Positions 37,853 to 47,957 of a DNA stretch of 64,000 bases are shown here, one piece after another (positions within the stretch are counted from its first letter, which is position 1; the number at the start of each line of letters is the position of its first letter). Location: positions 195,870,034-195,934,033 of the forward strand of contig NC_134456.1 in NCBI RefSeq assembly GCF_047948215.1, given 5' to 3'. Below the pieces are notes generated by a model. That model did no database searches and was not told where the DNA came from. It worked only from the letters and a program-made list of their open reading frames with translations. Origin of the DNA: Lycorma delicatula (lineage: Eukaryota > Arthropoda > Insecta > Hemiptera > Fulgoridae). Made by a program: the position numbers and the translations under genes.

Positions 37853-39671
37853 ATGACGGATCCCACAATGGACAAAACGATGAAAAAAATCAGCAGCTTC
37901 TCTAGAGGTGTCAAGAGAAGAGGGGGTCAGGCACGGGAGGTCAAGGCCGGTAGGGCTGACTAAAGGATTCTGATGATGATAACAACGTGCTATAAGCCAT
38001 GGTAGAAAGCTCTAATGAGCGCAGGCGGCTGACTGATCCGGAAATGGACAAAAGGGATATTATGGGTCCCTCATGTGGGGAAACTGACGAGATAATGGAC
38101 CTGGCCGCTGCAACCACAAGCGTGCCATTGCTACCTCACGGTACTACACAGACCACGGAGAGTGCAATGGGGAGAAACAGGCTGGGCCGTCCGGAAAACA
38201 AGCTTAGTCGAGTCGCCCTTCCGTTAAGAAGAGGAAGGGCTCGCTTGAGGCTACAGCTACTACTGGAATGAAGGTTCCGCAAACAGGGGTGAGCTATTGT
38301 AAGCTCTTTACACCCTTGTACTAAACTGTGAGAAGGAGTGATGTGTTAAAAGAATAATTAGAACCCTTCGTCGGGGTGTGCGGGCTACTGCGCAACAATT
38401 TGTCGAACTCAGTCAGGAGCTGGTTAGCGGCGGCGCAGACAGGCATGACTAGGGGACCCAAACTTCCAGGATGAGTCACGCTATAGTTGAACGGGTCTTG
38501 GAATCTGGTGATGTAAGGGAGCTGGGAGAGGCTTTTGGTGGGGCACGCACTCCTACGCTAGAATCGACGTCAAACGAGGCCTGCCCGATGAAAGTGTGGA
38601 TGGCTGATATGTCTTCCTCCTCGACAGGGTCATGGCGAGGTGGAGATCCTATGTCTCCATGGTATGCGAACGTGCACCTGGGTTAGACAGAAAGATTAAT
38701 TCGAAGACTGATATCCCTAGCGGGACAGTGCTGAGGGATTCTCAGAGTACTGATTCTCCATAAAAAATTACGAGGACTCAGACATGTCGAAAGTTTATGT
38801 GTTGGTGGTCGACCACCAATACCTGTTACGACACATAGCGTTGGCCTTAACGAAAATTCGATGTGCAGAAAGCTGCGATCTCGTTTTCTTTGCACGTGAC
38901 GGCCCACTTGGTGATCGCTTTCATATGACTCTGGAGTTTTGGGCGAGGAGGGAATCGCAGTCCCCGGATAAGCTGCTACACCCAGGACGATTATTCCTAG
39001 GATTCCCAAAACGTCGGTGGTGACGGTGACCCAACAAGGAGTTAGCTATGCCGATTTATTGAAGCAGGTTAAGGGCGGTATTGGCAATGATCTTACTGAG
39101 AACATTTTATCGGTGCGTAGAGGTCGTGCAGATACAGTAGAAATCAGAGTAAGAGATAAGGGCTCAGAACAGGTAAATATCAAGAATAGGATTGGTACGA
39201 CTGTTCAGGGAGCAATAGCTGGTGATCGGCGCAGGAACTTGCGGTTGCTGTCTCTGTGTGTTAAGGATATAGATTTAGATACGACCCAAGCTGACGTAGA
39301 GCAAGCTATATGGAAGGAGGTGGGCTCTGTGGTCTCATGCAGATTTCTTCTCCACGCCCGGAATATGAAGATACTCTTCGGGCTAGTCAGGCTTCCGGAG
39401 CGAGAGGCAAAGCTTTTGGCCGAAAAGGCACGGATTAAGATAAGTTGGCACTCCAACAGGGTGGAACACATGGCGGACAACAGTAAATGTTACAAATGCG
39501 GGGTGTTGGCACAGGGGTTCGGAGTGCCGTGGACCGGATATGAATGCTCTTTGCTATAACTGCAGTGAACACAAAGCCGACAGCTGTGCAGAAGCTACAA
39601 AATATCTGGACAGTGGCACCACAGGTCACCGTACGGGAGGCTGGATATGTAAAGGATCACCGAAATGTTAA
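37853..39671 (+). pseudogene. R1-like ORF1 (gag) with triple CCHC region, disrupted
   Basis: ORF1 of R1-clade elements encodes an RNA-binding nucleocapsid-like protein. The probable start at 37853 opens with MTDPTMDKTMKKISSFSRGV and a basic stretch, but stops after about 36 codons. Further pieces follow in other frames (37999-38271, 38471-38686). The longest conserved part is 39017-39559 (180 residues): GVSYADLLKQV, then LRLLSLCVKDIDLDTTQADV and LVRLPEREAKLLAEKA, typical of the region before the zinc knuckles. Knuckle 1 starts CYKCG at about 39490. A frameshift follows, after which CYNCSEHKADSC (about 39557-39590) and a third knuckle-like segment (TTGHRTG, about 39623) read in another frame. 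The histidine spacing in knuckle 2 has lost one residue. Several stops and frameshifts make this a pseudogene. Confidence 0.85.
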
Positions 39672-39785
39672 ATTTATTACGGTTCAACGCTTAACAGGGG
39701 CTCGCTGCCCGAGGATCTCTAGGATACCGATGAGCGGAGAAGAAGCTTTTAGCTGGAGAGGCTGTAGTGAGAGTTAATATGGTGT
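39665..39785 (+). pseudogene. Remnant of R1-like ORF2 N-terminus
   Basis: The ATG at 39665 overlaps the ORF1 stop. The frame reads MLNLLRFNA and, after two stop codons, AGEAVVRVNMV before ending near 39785. The opening resembles the start of the APE-type endonuclease in R1 ORF2 proteins (hydrophobic residues followed by N). The rest of ORF2 (endonuclease, RT) is absent. The assignment rests on about 40 residues and on position. Confidence 0.5.
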
Positions 39786-40145
39786 GAATCACGACAGAGG
39801 CTGAGAAGATAACAACCGGTGAAGACTAAGAAGATAAGGACGGGTGAACGAGGGGCGAAGGACAGCTTCCTGGCAAGTGTCGCGCGTCCGCGCTTGCGTG
39901 GATGGGCGACAGTGATGATGCACAGAATCACTCGAGACACCTCCTGGGGTTGAGTAATGCTTAATTGCGGGTCCGGCAATTAAGGCCCTTGGAGGGGAGC
40001 CCGGTGAGGTAGGAGGTTTAGTCGGTAGGGCCCAGGCATACATACGCACGCTTGGTAACATCTTGTGGAACCTGTTAGCGAGCCCGACACTCTGCTCGTA
40101 AATTTGGTTCCTCCGACTCACCGGAAATAATTGTTGTTATCAGAA

Positions 40146-41392
40146 TGAGGAAAAAACAGGTAAAGACTTACGATAAAAATTAGGTCTTCATTGCAATATA
40201 AGGAAATTTCAGTTAAGTATTAATAATTTTAGCTTATTATATCAGTAATAACACTTTTTTATTTTAATAATAATTTTCCACTATTGAAAATTGGTTTTAT
40301 TTTGAAAGGTCGTCATTATGTCGTAAAAAGATTATAATTTTATGGTATACTTTTTTGTGACTTGTGTTATTCATTCGAAATTTTGCTCAAAGCAGTTGGT
40401 AAATTAAATAACTATCAATATTCAAAGACATAAATATCTTTGTATACACAGTATATATAGCTAGAATAATAATCAGTTAAGTTTGTAAGGAAATGCCCTT
40501 TCTTTACTTTTGCTAGTGTGCTTTTGATTTCTTCTTTATTTTGTCCATCCTGAAATTTACTTATCTAAATAGAAAAATTCTACACATTCTGGTTTATTTT
40601 TACTCCAGTCCTAAAATTTAGTTTTTCATCAGCTTCCTTTTGTGGCATTTTGTTTATCTTGGTTGGGTTCTTAATATATATATTTTCAAACTGAATTTTC
40701 TTTAGGCAATAAATTCACGCAATTTAATAATTTTGATTATTTTTTTAGTTTCCGATAAAAACACAATGTGAACGTTAAACAAAGACACAAGACGGAATTT
40801 TTTTTTAATAGTAGGCTTATCATCAACTTATGGATTTTACTTTGTTGTTTAAGGTTTAAATGCTCACATATAAGATTGAAAAATAGATTAGAAGAAAAAA
40901 TAGTATTCAGTTACTTGTCAAGAAGAATTTTATTATATAATAAATATCTTTAATTAAAAACATAAAACCTGAATGAAAAGGTCAGTAGTAATTTCTTCAT
41001 CAGAACCGCCAAAAAATGACATTTCTCGTAAAGTTACGTAACACTTTTAAATGAAAGTTTTCAAATAGTAGTTTGTTTTACATAAAAAATTAGTTTGTTT
41101 TAAGAACGGTTCTAATTTTAAAAATAAATTTCTAATGCACATTATATTTTGTGTTTAGGTTTTAAAATTTAATTTTTCCTATTTTGATTTGCAATAAAAC
41201 ATTCCCGTTTAAAGCAAAGGATATTAGGTTTTTTAAACCTTGTTTGATGAAACAGTTAAATTTAAATTAAGACAGGAGTAACAGTTAAAGAGAAAATATT
41301 TTTATTTTAATAATAAGATATTAGTTTAACTTTGGAGATCTAAATTTTTATTTTTATTTATTTTGTCAAATTTTTATATTGTAGGCATTAGC
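40146..41392. other. AT-rich noncoding DNA, no gene seen
   Basis: Homopolymer-rich. The ORF at 40768-40953 has no recognisable domain. Confidence 0.5.
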
Positions 41393-41706
41393 TTTTTTTT
41401 TATTTCTCTTTAGCCTCCAGAATCACCGTCAGGTATTTACTTAAGAGGATGAATGAGGATGATATATATGAATGAAGTGCAGTCTTGTACAGTTTCAGGT
41501 CGACCATTCTTGATATGTTTGGTTAATTGAAACCCAACCACCAAAGAATACCGGTAACCACGATCTGGTACTCAAATCCGTATAAAAGTAACTGCCTAGT
41601 AACTAGTAAAAAGTAACTGTCTAGGATTTGAACCTTAGAACTCTCGACTTCGAAATCAGGTGATTTGCGATGTCGAGTTCACCACTAGACCAACCGGTGG
41701 GTTTTT
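41393..41706 (-). mobile_element. tRNA-derived SINE, copy 1
   Basis: On the minus strand the head carries an RNA polymerase III A box, TGGTCTAGTGG (41692-41682), and B box, GGTTCAAATCC (41634-41624). A body with GGTATTCTTTGGTGGTTGGG (about 41553-41534) follows, then a short A-rich end (T run at 41393-41401 on plus). The body core occurs again on the plus strand at 47803-47957, showing a dispersed family. SINEs encode no protein and depend on LINE machinery. A local duplication of the AAAAGTAACTG segment lies between head and body (41584-41625). Confidence 0.85.
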
Positions 41707-41880
41707 TAGACATTAAATGGGAATAATTTAATGTAAAACATGTGCTGCGAAATAAAAATTTAGCGCGAAGCCCAAAAATCATATCACATAAAAATAGTGT
41801 AAAAATCGTGTTTTTAAAAAAAAAATGCAAACAGCGAAGTTTAAATGTGTTTTTAATTTCATATTATGTGTTTAATTTAA

Positions 41881-41934
41881 GGATGATAAATATTGAATTT
41901 CATATAAAAATATGAAATTCACTATTTATCATCC
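41881..41934. repeat. Near-perfect 54-nt hairpin
   Basis: Two 25-base arms (41881-41905 and 41910-41934) are reverse complements with a single mismatch around the loop AAAA. The pairing stops outside these limits. Its length is at the low end for a microRNA precursor, and a snap-back duplication is equally possible. Confidence 0.85.
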
Positions 41935-41969
41935 TCTTCAGTTTTTAACCTCTTCACACTCCTCTACCA

Positions 41970-42204
41970 CAAACTTAAAAAAACCTGGATGTTTTAATCT
42001 ACAGTGGGTGATTCGTCAACCTAGTTCGTCTCTATAAGATTCTGTCTCTCTTATTTGTCTTAATATCTTTTCATTTCGTAATTTAGCAACACACCTGATT
42101 TTTAAAACCCTCCTCCAAAGCTACATTTCAAAGTTAAAAATTATTTTCTTTCTGCGCTTCCTATTGCCAGTGTTTCGCTACAATAAGTGCTACTTTATAT
42201 ATAC
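41970..42204 (-). pseudogene. LINE relic, C-terminal part (left of the LTR)
   Basis: On the minus strand the three frames together match the RT C-terminal region of the LINE at 62870-64000: YCSETLAIGSAERK against YGSETWTIGVSEKK, LKIRCVAKLRNEKILRQI against LKIRWVDKVTNEEVLRQI. Many frameshifts and stops are present, so it is an old copy. It ends exactly where the solo LTR begins and appears to resume on the far side (43409-43520). Confidence 0.75.
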
Positions 42205-42305
42205 TGTTGCGTGTTCGCGGCTCGATCAGGATAGTGAGAGATTGAAAATTGAAAATGTTTACGTAATAACAGTTTATTGGTTTAAAAACATAAGTAAAAT
42301 AAGAC

Positions 42306-42560
42306 AAATAAATAATAATAATAATAATAATAATGACAATATTAATAAAAATAGTAAACGAAAATAATAAAACAAGTAATAGATTCCTATTACAACCCCA
42401 ATAATAGTAATAGTAATTGTAATCACAACCCCAATAATAATAATAATAATAATAAACTTCTATAATAAATAAAAATATTAATCATAACAAAAAAAATTCA
42501 TAAAAAATTAACTAATAACAACCACAGCAATAATAATAGTAATAGTAATAACAAATGTCA
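42306..42560. repeat. AAT-rich trinucleotide low-complexity tract within the LTR
   Basis: Repeated AAT units with interspersed AGT, AAC and two near copies of CAACCCCAATAAT (42394-42406, 42426-42438). It has expanded inside the solo LTR. Confidence 0.9.
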
Positions 42561-42890
42561 ATAATAATAACAAACAGTAATTACATGCAAAACAGAATTT
42601 AAAGTAATCTTTACGATTTATTCACAGGTAGATAAATAATGAAAACCAGAATTCAGTTAAATTGACAAAAGACATTACATGACTAGTCTTAACACTTTTA
42701 ACAACAAGTCTTGTATTAACAACAATAATACAAGTATAAAATTCTTTTACTGCAAATACCTTTGCTGTTCACATATAAAACTACCTTAACAATTTATGAA
42801 TGAAATTTAATACATTATCTTTTTCACTTTATAACAGTAACTCACCGAAGCATTTCTCGTTTTCTAGTACTGTCCGCACTGGAATTACTT

Positions 42891-42900
42891 GTGACGTCAC
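42891..42900. promoter_or_regulatory. CRE-type palindrome in LTR
   Basis: GTGACGTCAC contains a perfect TGACGTCA, the CREB/ATF consensus, in the GC-richer half of the LTR where retrotransposon promoters usually lie. Function is inferred from motif and position. Confidence 0.35.
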
Positions 42901-42970
42901 CTTAATCGCGTCGATTGTGTACGCCTAGAAATTTGCCTCTTCACTGACCTCCCGCAGAATACTCTCACTG

Positions 42971-43072
42971 ACTGACATCTCGTAGAACTTTCCTCGCAGA
43001 CTCGCATCATAACGTCTCGTTTGGACTGATTCGCAGAACTCTCATCTCGCAGATTGACAACATAACGTCTCG
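42971..43072. repeat. Imperfect tandem repeat in LTR (period about 54)
   Basis: Two units, each starting ACTGA, with CTCGCAGA inside, and ending CATAACGTCTCG. Tandem repeats are common in the U3 part of retrotransposon LTRs. Confidence 0.75.
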
Positions 43073-43408
43073 CTTACACCGTCAACTGCTCTACCCCGGA
43101 GTGTTTATGCTCCTCTCTTTTTTACCTTCAGGACCAGACCCCCGCTGAGTGTGAGAACGATCGATCGAGCCCTTTCGTTCCCATGCATTCCTAACCTGGG
43201 TCCAGTAACTTCTCTCACGGAAGAACATCTGTTTAGGTGTGTCAGTAGTCAGTATTACAAAAGACGATTGTTAAATGAACCTGTTTCCTTTAATAAAAGG
43301 GGTTCTTTCAGCCCCTTTCTGGATTCCTCCCATTATTATATTTTCTACTGCTTTTTTCTTAATCGGTAGGAATCCGTTACTCAGGTTCATTATACCGGTC
43401 TTGTTGCA

Positions 43409-43520
43409 ATACTATTACTACTATACGAGTACGTATATTACTTTAATATTTTTATTCCTTACATCAATTGCAACGCTTAAACTAAGTTTCTTCTTTCCTT
43501 TGAAAAACATTAAAAGTAAT
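43409..43520 (-). pseudogene. LINE relic, continuation right of the LTR
   Basis: The minus strand reads LSVAIDVRNKNIKVIYVLV, which aligns by pattern with TSKINLNLRKRFLKVYVWSV of the right-edge LINE. That segment lies just upstream of the part found at 41970-42204. The similarity is weak but in the right order and strand. Confidence 0.4.
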
Positions 43521-46219
43521 GCACAAATTTTACTTTACCAGTTTTTCTAAAAATAAATCGTAACTGCTGATAAATGTGATGAAATAAAAAACAGTTACTA
43601 GAATTTAGATACTTTAACCAAACTTGCTAATAAATATTCATTAATACCGGTAATTACTCTTAATTACTGAATTTATCTACATATTCATGTATGTGACATT
43701 TAGACAAATAATTTATTTGTAATTTATAATTATTTACTCATTCTGTAATAACCATAATCGTTAAGTAATTCGGTCTGTTTGGTTTAAATTTGTGAATATA
43801 CTTTACATATTTATTATCTTGAGATTTGGTCAAATTTCTAATTTTTTACGCTATCTAACGTGTTTTTCAAGTCGTAACCCTACTACGGAAGAGTTGTTAA
43901 ATCATCGCGTAAATCTTTGTGTATACCGGTAACGCTATGGAATACCAAGAGAATTTTACAAAACATGAAAGTAAGATTTTTTTTTACGACTATGTAAGGA
44001 TTATTGTAATTCTCTAACCCTTAACGGAGGCTATAATTTTTTAAAAGATCAACTTACATTAAACAAAGTATTGAATATAAATGGATTGAGTGTGGCCGAA
44101 AATCAGTAACCAAGTTGAAAGAATAAGGTACAGAATAAACGATAAAATCAAATCAGATAAATGAGAACGATAAATATAATAATTTCCTTTTAATTGTCTT
44201 AAGTGTTGAATGTAATTAGTAAGAATTGTATTGAAAACAATTATTGTAACTTATCTAAAATAAACTTCTCTAATCAGAATATATATTTGTAGATTTTTTC
44301 TGAATAAGTGATAGTTAACATTAATTTCTGAAATATATCAACACTACAAGGATATTAATGCCCAATTTTCGGGAAATTTTATTCGAGTATTACTGGCAAG
44401 TTTTGATATCAAACGACCGTTACATTTTTCTTTATAATTTACAACATAATTTTATTTTCAATATAAATTACAGTAAATTTAAATTTATTTATTAACAAAG
44501 TTGTTTTCTCAAAGAATTACTGTATTCCAAAATGAAATATATTGTTGTTGTAGCTAGAAAATTGTGTCGTGATACAGAAAGAAGTGGACTTTTAATTAAT
44601 TATGCATACCATACCAAACACTCGGAAATCGTGAAGATAGATAGCAGCAGATAGAGAGAAATTATTCTGATGAGGTCTTGTACGCTCATCACGCCAGCAA
44701 ACCAGCCTTCTGAATTAGAAAAGTCGTACACTATATTCTTTTGTAAGAATTAATATCTTGTGTGTTTTTAAAAACAAAAAAAAAAAATACTATTTCCTTG
44801 GTAAATTATAATCTTTTTATCGAATTTTTAATGTTAATGTAAAAAGAAATTAAGGGTAATTATATTAAAGAGGAATGGTGGTGAATGAATATTTAAATAA
44901 AAAAACTGTAAGAAATTTAAAAAAAAAATTTTTTTGAAAAAGAAACGTAACTAATTTATCCCTTTTTCTTTTAATAAGAAAAATTTAATCAGTAAAGTTA
45001 TTTTGTGTATTCATACAAAATTATTTGTAATTAAATTGAAATAAAAATTAGTAAAATTATCAATTTTTTTGTTTCTGTTTTATAGCATCTTTTTTAAAGT
45101 GAGATTATGTAAAATATTTAACATTGGATGTGGAGTAGTTTGTATCATATTATTTATCTTCGTAGCGCAAAAAAATAACACTTTTCCTAAATTCTTTCTT
45201 AAGTAATAGATTTTTTGAGTTAATGAAACACTCCTCCAATCGATCGTAATTTTATAAATCTGCATTAAAAAATCTAATTAAATTTTTGCTGATACATGAT
45301 TATTATTTTTTTATTTCTTCCGCGAATCGATAACGTATTAATATTTTTTGTTATTTCATATTTTTAGGCTAATTATTTTTGTTATCTTCTAGATGATAGC
45401 CTGTTGATAAAAAATGCAGACGAAAGGGAAATTATTAAGATAAACTTGTAGCCTAAACCTTGAAAGATTAGATAGATTTTTAAATCAGATCTATTTTCTG
45501 ATCTGTGTGAACGTATGTGTACCTCAGATTTATATTCAATACAACCTTCAGATAAAATTTTTAATAATTCTTTAAACTCACTAAATGTTATATACCTGAA
45601 ATAATTAAAATAGGTCAATGGTTTCTGTAGTTATCAGTAAAAAAAAGAAAGAATTTTTTTAACCATCGGATTTTTATGTATCGCATGCAGCATCTGTATC
45701 GCTGGATTATTTACGAGATTGTAGATTTTAAATTGGATAACGTATCTTATTTTTGTCTGACCCTATTTGTGTGTATATGTGCTCTTTTTCTCTTTGTTTA
45801 AAGACAGACGCTACAGGTAAATTACAAATAATTTATTTGTGATAAATTGTTATTTAAATGATGTTCGGATTGTGATGCCATGCCTTGGGAGGAATTAACA
45901 ATACGTAAAAGTATATTTTGTTCAAACGATCCGGTATATCACATGAGACTATCTTTTGTAATATATTTTTAATTTATTTAAAATACTATTGATTAAAGGT
46001 TTTTACTGGATTTAGAATTGTGGTACATTCTAGGAGTGTTTTATAATTATATTAAAAGAATAATCTGAGTTGAATGTTCTCAAAATTTTCTGATCGTAGT
46101 TGTTTGTAAATCTAGTTTTTATTACTCTCCTGAGTTAAAAAATTTCTCATTCATTTAACCTGGCCTAAACATCAGATTTAAGGAGCTTTATTCGTTACTA
46201 AGCAGGAATTCATGTTTGT
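43521..46219. other. AT-rich noncoding DNA, no gene seen
   Basis: No recognised transposon or exon. A small GC-richer patch lies at about 44625-44720. Confidence 0.45.
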
Positions 46220-46640
46220 CGTTATCCAACAAACTTTTGACATACAAGCTCATTCTGAGTCAGATTTGGACGTATGGTATACGAGTATGGGGTACGAGGA
46301 AGAGCAACATTTAGGTAATACTACTCTTCCAGAAAAAGTTGGCGAAAATCATTACAGAGGCGCCGCAGTTTGAATGGAATAAAGAAATACATAACTTTTT
46401 GGAATTGCCTTATATCCGTGAGGAAATCAACCGATTCGGTTCACATTACAAAACAGCTAGGTGATCATCTAATCTAGCTAGCGATGAATCTCCTAGGTAA
46501 CAGTGAGGATGTTCGGTACTCAAAACGCCTTCACGTGTTGGACCTTGGGAAGTCTGATTGACTCTTGGGCTGGGACGACATTCTATAAATAATGAACATC
46601 TTCTGTAGCCTGATGGGCCTAAAATCCTTTCATAAGCAAA
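46220..46640 (+). pseudogene. Jockey-type RT C-terminus, degenerate
   Basis: The plus strand reads LLTYKLILSQIWTYGI and then VWGTRKSNI (about 46235-46300), matching the conserved jockey segment LLYK-ILKPIWTYGIQLWG. After one frame change come KKLAKIITEAPQF and NKEIHNFLELPYIREEINRF, then a decayed end resembling the jockey C-terminal R-KR-H-LDL motif at about 46530-46555. Stops and frameshifts are frequent. The sequence to about 46640 is probably the 3' UTR, but no poly(A) marks the end. Only the last 110 or so residues of the pol protein survive, so this is a 5'-truncated copy. Confidence 0.8.
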
Positions 46641-47284
46641 TTATGTAGCTGTTTTGTTTTTATTTTCCTTTGCCCTTTAATATTATTTGATTTTTTGTTA
46701 CGGTTTTACGGACTTTTGTACATTTTATGTGCAAGTACATTTATACAAATGAACTGTTGTCGTATATCATAATTTGCACTATTGTCTTATATATGTATGT
46801 TTTATTGACGGGATTCATTAGAAATCCTTTATCAAGCGCTTATTGTAATTTTATTTACTTACGGTTCCTTTTTGGAATAGATTGTAAATAAACCAAATTG
46901 TGATACTTAATCTAGCCTAGGTATTATTAATCATTTTACAGTTTTAAAACAATAATGATGAAAGAAATAATTTCCAAGGCTATTATCAATCGATTATGAT
47001 AATGGTACTATCATCTGGTCTGTTACAAATTATGTTCTTTAATCAACACTTTTTCCATTCAATTGCTGAGTATTAAAAGAAAGCAAAAAAAAAAATAAAA
47101 TAAATAAATAAAGGAAATATATGCTAAACAGAATTATTTGTATTATTCTTTATTATACTATTATAAATAATATCCCTCTTTTAGTTTGATATAATACGTC
47201 ATGATCGGTTTAATTTTTCTATAATTTTTTTTTAACTGATGTATTAATTCATTACGGAAGCTTTTACGTGGGGATATGAAAGTG
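46641..47284. other. AT-rich noncoding DNA, no gene seen
   Basis: Nothing recognisable apart from poly(A)-type runs near 47085-47115. Confidence 0.5.
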
Positions 47285-47380
47285 GAACTTTGAAGCGTAT
47301 GGAAATTACCATGCCTGACCGGGATTTGAACCCGGTATCTCCGGATGAAAATCGAGACGCTACCACTCTGCCACAGAACT
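47285..47380 (-). mobile_element. tRNA-derived SINE head or tRNA pseudogene
   Basis: The minus strand has a pol III A box TGGCAGAGTGG (47373-47363), an anticodon-arm-like segment, and a B box GGTTCAAATCC (47332-47322) inside an intact T arm (CCGGG/CCCGG). The bases that would form the acceptor stem do not pair and there is no tRNA-like 5' end. It is therefore a SINE or tRNA relic, not a working tRNA gene. It differs from the SINE at 41393. Confidence 0.7.
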
Positions 47381-47802
47381 TTGGATTACTTAAACTCTAT
47401 ATTTGTACAAAATTATTTCCACCAGCTTATGTATTTCTCTGGAAGGATTCATATTTTATGGTAAAACTAAAACCACGAAGCTTTCTAATCGGCTCTGTTC
47501 AATGGAAAGTTATTAAATAAAAATACATTTTGTTATTTTAATTTTTATGGGATTAATTAAAAAAATAATAATTTTAATTAAATTGTATTTGATACGATTA
47601 AAGTATTTTTAAGTATTAATAGTTTTTATTTCATTAAAAAAAAGTTTAATTCTTTATTAATGAGCAGTTTAAATGTTTAATTTCGGATAATTATTGTAAT
47701 TGAAATTGATGTAATGAAATTTAAATTATCTGTAATGTTATGACCTATGTAACTATTGTGAAACAACTAATTGAACTGTAAAATTAAAAAATACAACATA
47801 AG
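47381..47802. other. AT-rich noncoding DNA, no gene seen
   Basis: The ORF that runs through the SINE into this segment (47290-47520) is a chance frame. Confidence 0.5.
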
Positions 47803-47957
47803 CAGTCGATTACTACTAGTCGAAGTTCTCAGGCTCAAATCCTAATGAAGATAGTTACTTTTATTGGCATTTGAAAACTAGCTCGTGAATACCGGTATTC
47901 TTTGGTGGTTGGGTTTCAATTAACCACACGTCTCAGGAGTAGTCGACCTCAGTTTGT
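47803..47957 (+). mobile_element. tRNA-derived SINE, copy 2 (decayed)
   Basis: It shares the body core GGTATTCTTTGGTGGTTGGG and the following TTTCAATTAACCA with the SINE at 41393-41706, in the opposite orientation. The B box is decayed to GCTCAAATCC and the A box is not clear. The 3' part after GTCGACCT diverges. Confidence 0.8.

Larger units (their letters stand above)
37200..40145 (+). mobile_element. R1-like non-LTR element retaining gag and 3' UTR, lacking pol
   Basis: The order is a T-rich probable 5' UTR (about 37200-37850), a decayed ORF1 (gag) from an ATG at 37853 to a stop at 39669-39671, the first 40 or so codons of ORF2 from the ATG at 39665, and then directly a GC-rich 3' UTR (about 39850-40140) ending near a short A run at 40149-40154. 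A normal copy would have about 3 kb of endonuclease and RT between. ORF1 and ORF2 overlap as ATGTTAA, which is typical of R1-like elements. At the join there is an imperfect 25-base tandem duplication (39799-39823 and 39824-39848). No target-site duplication was found and the 5' end is approximate. The result resembles the ORF1-only HAL1 elements of mammals in layout. Confidence 0.75.
42205..43408. mobile_element. Solo LTR (1.2 kb) with 4-bp target-site duplication
   Basis: The segment starts TG and ends CA and is flanked by identical ATAC tetranucleotides (42201-42204 and 43409-43412), the usual mark of LTR retrotransposon integration. The LINE sequence on the left seems to continue on the right, so the insert boundaries agree with homology. 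There are no gag or pol genes and no second LTR, so this is a solo LTR left by recombination. Inside are an AAT-rich expansion (42306-42560), a palindromic GTGACGTCAC (42891-42900), and an imperfect tandem repeat (42971-43019 and 43025-43072). Four-base duplications favour a Gypsy-type element, but the family is unknown and so is the transcription direction. Confidence 0.7.

Noticed and set aside
37965..37985. CTGATGATGATAAC as another hammerhead core
   Set aside because: No stem II hairpin or GAAA follows at the right distance.
39205..40121. Long minus-strand ORFs opposite the R1-like gag and 3' UTR
   Set aside because: They are shadows of GC-rich plus-strand sequence with no domain.
42306..42560. 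Regular AAT-rich units considered as a CRISPR-like or satellite array
   Set aside because: Units are simple trinucleotides with no unique spacers, inside a eukaryotic LTR.
44665..44700. CTGATGAGGTC... as a hammerhead core
   Set aside because: A stem-like segment follows but there is no GAAA box and no stem I pairing.
47285..47380. Possible functional tRNA gene on the minus strand
   Set aside because: A and B boxes and the T arm are present, but the acceptor stem does not pair, so it was called a SINE or tRNA relic.
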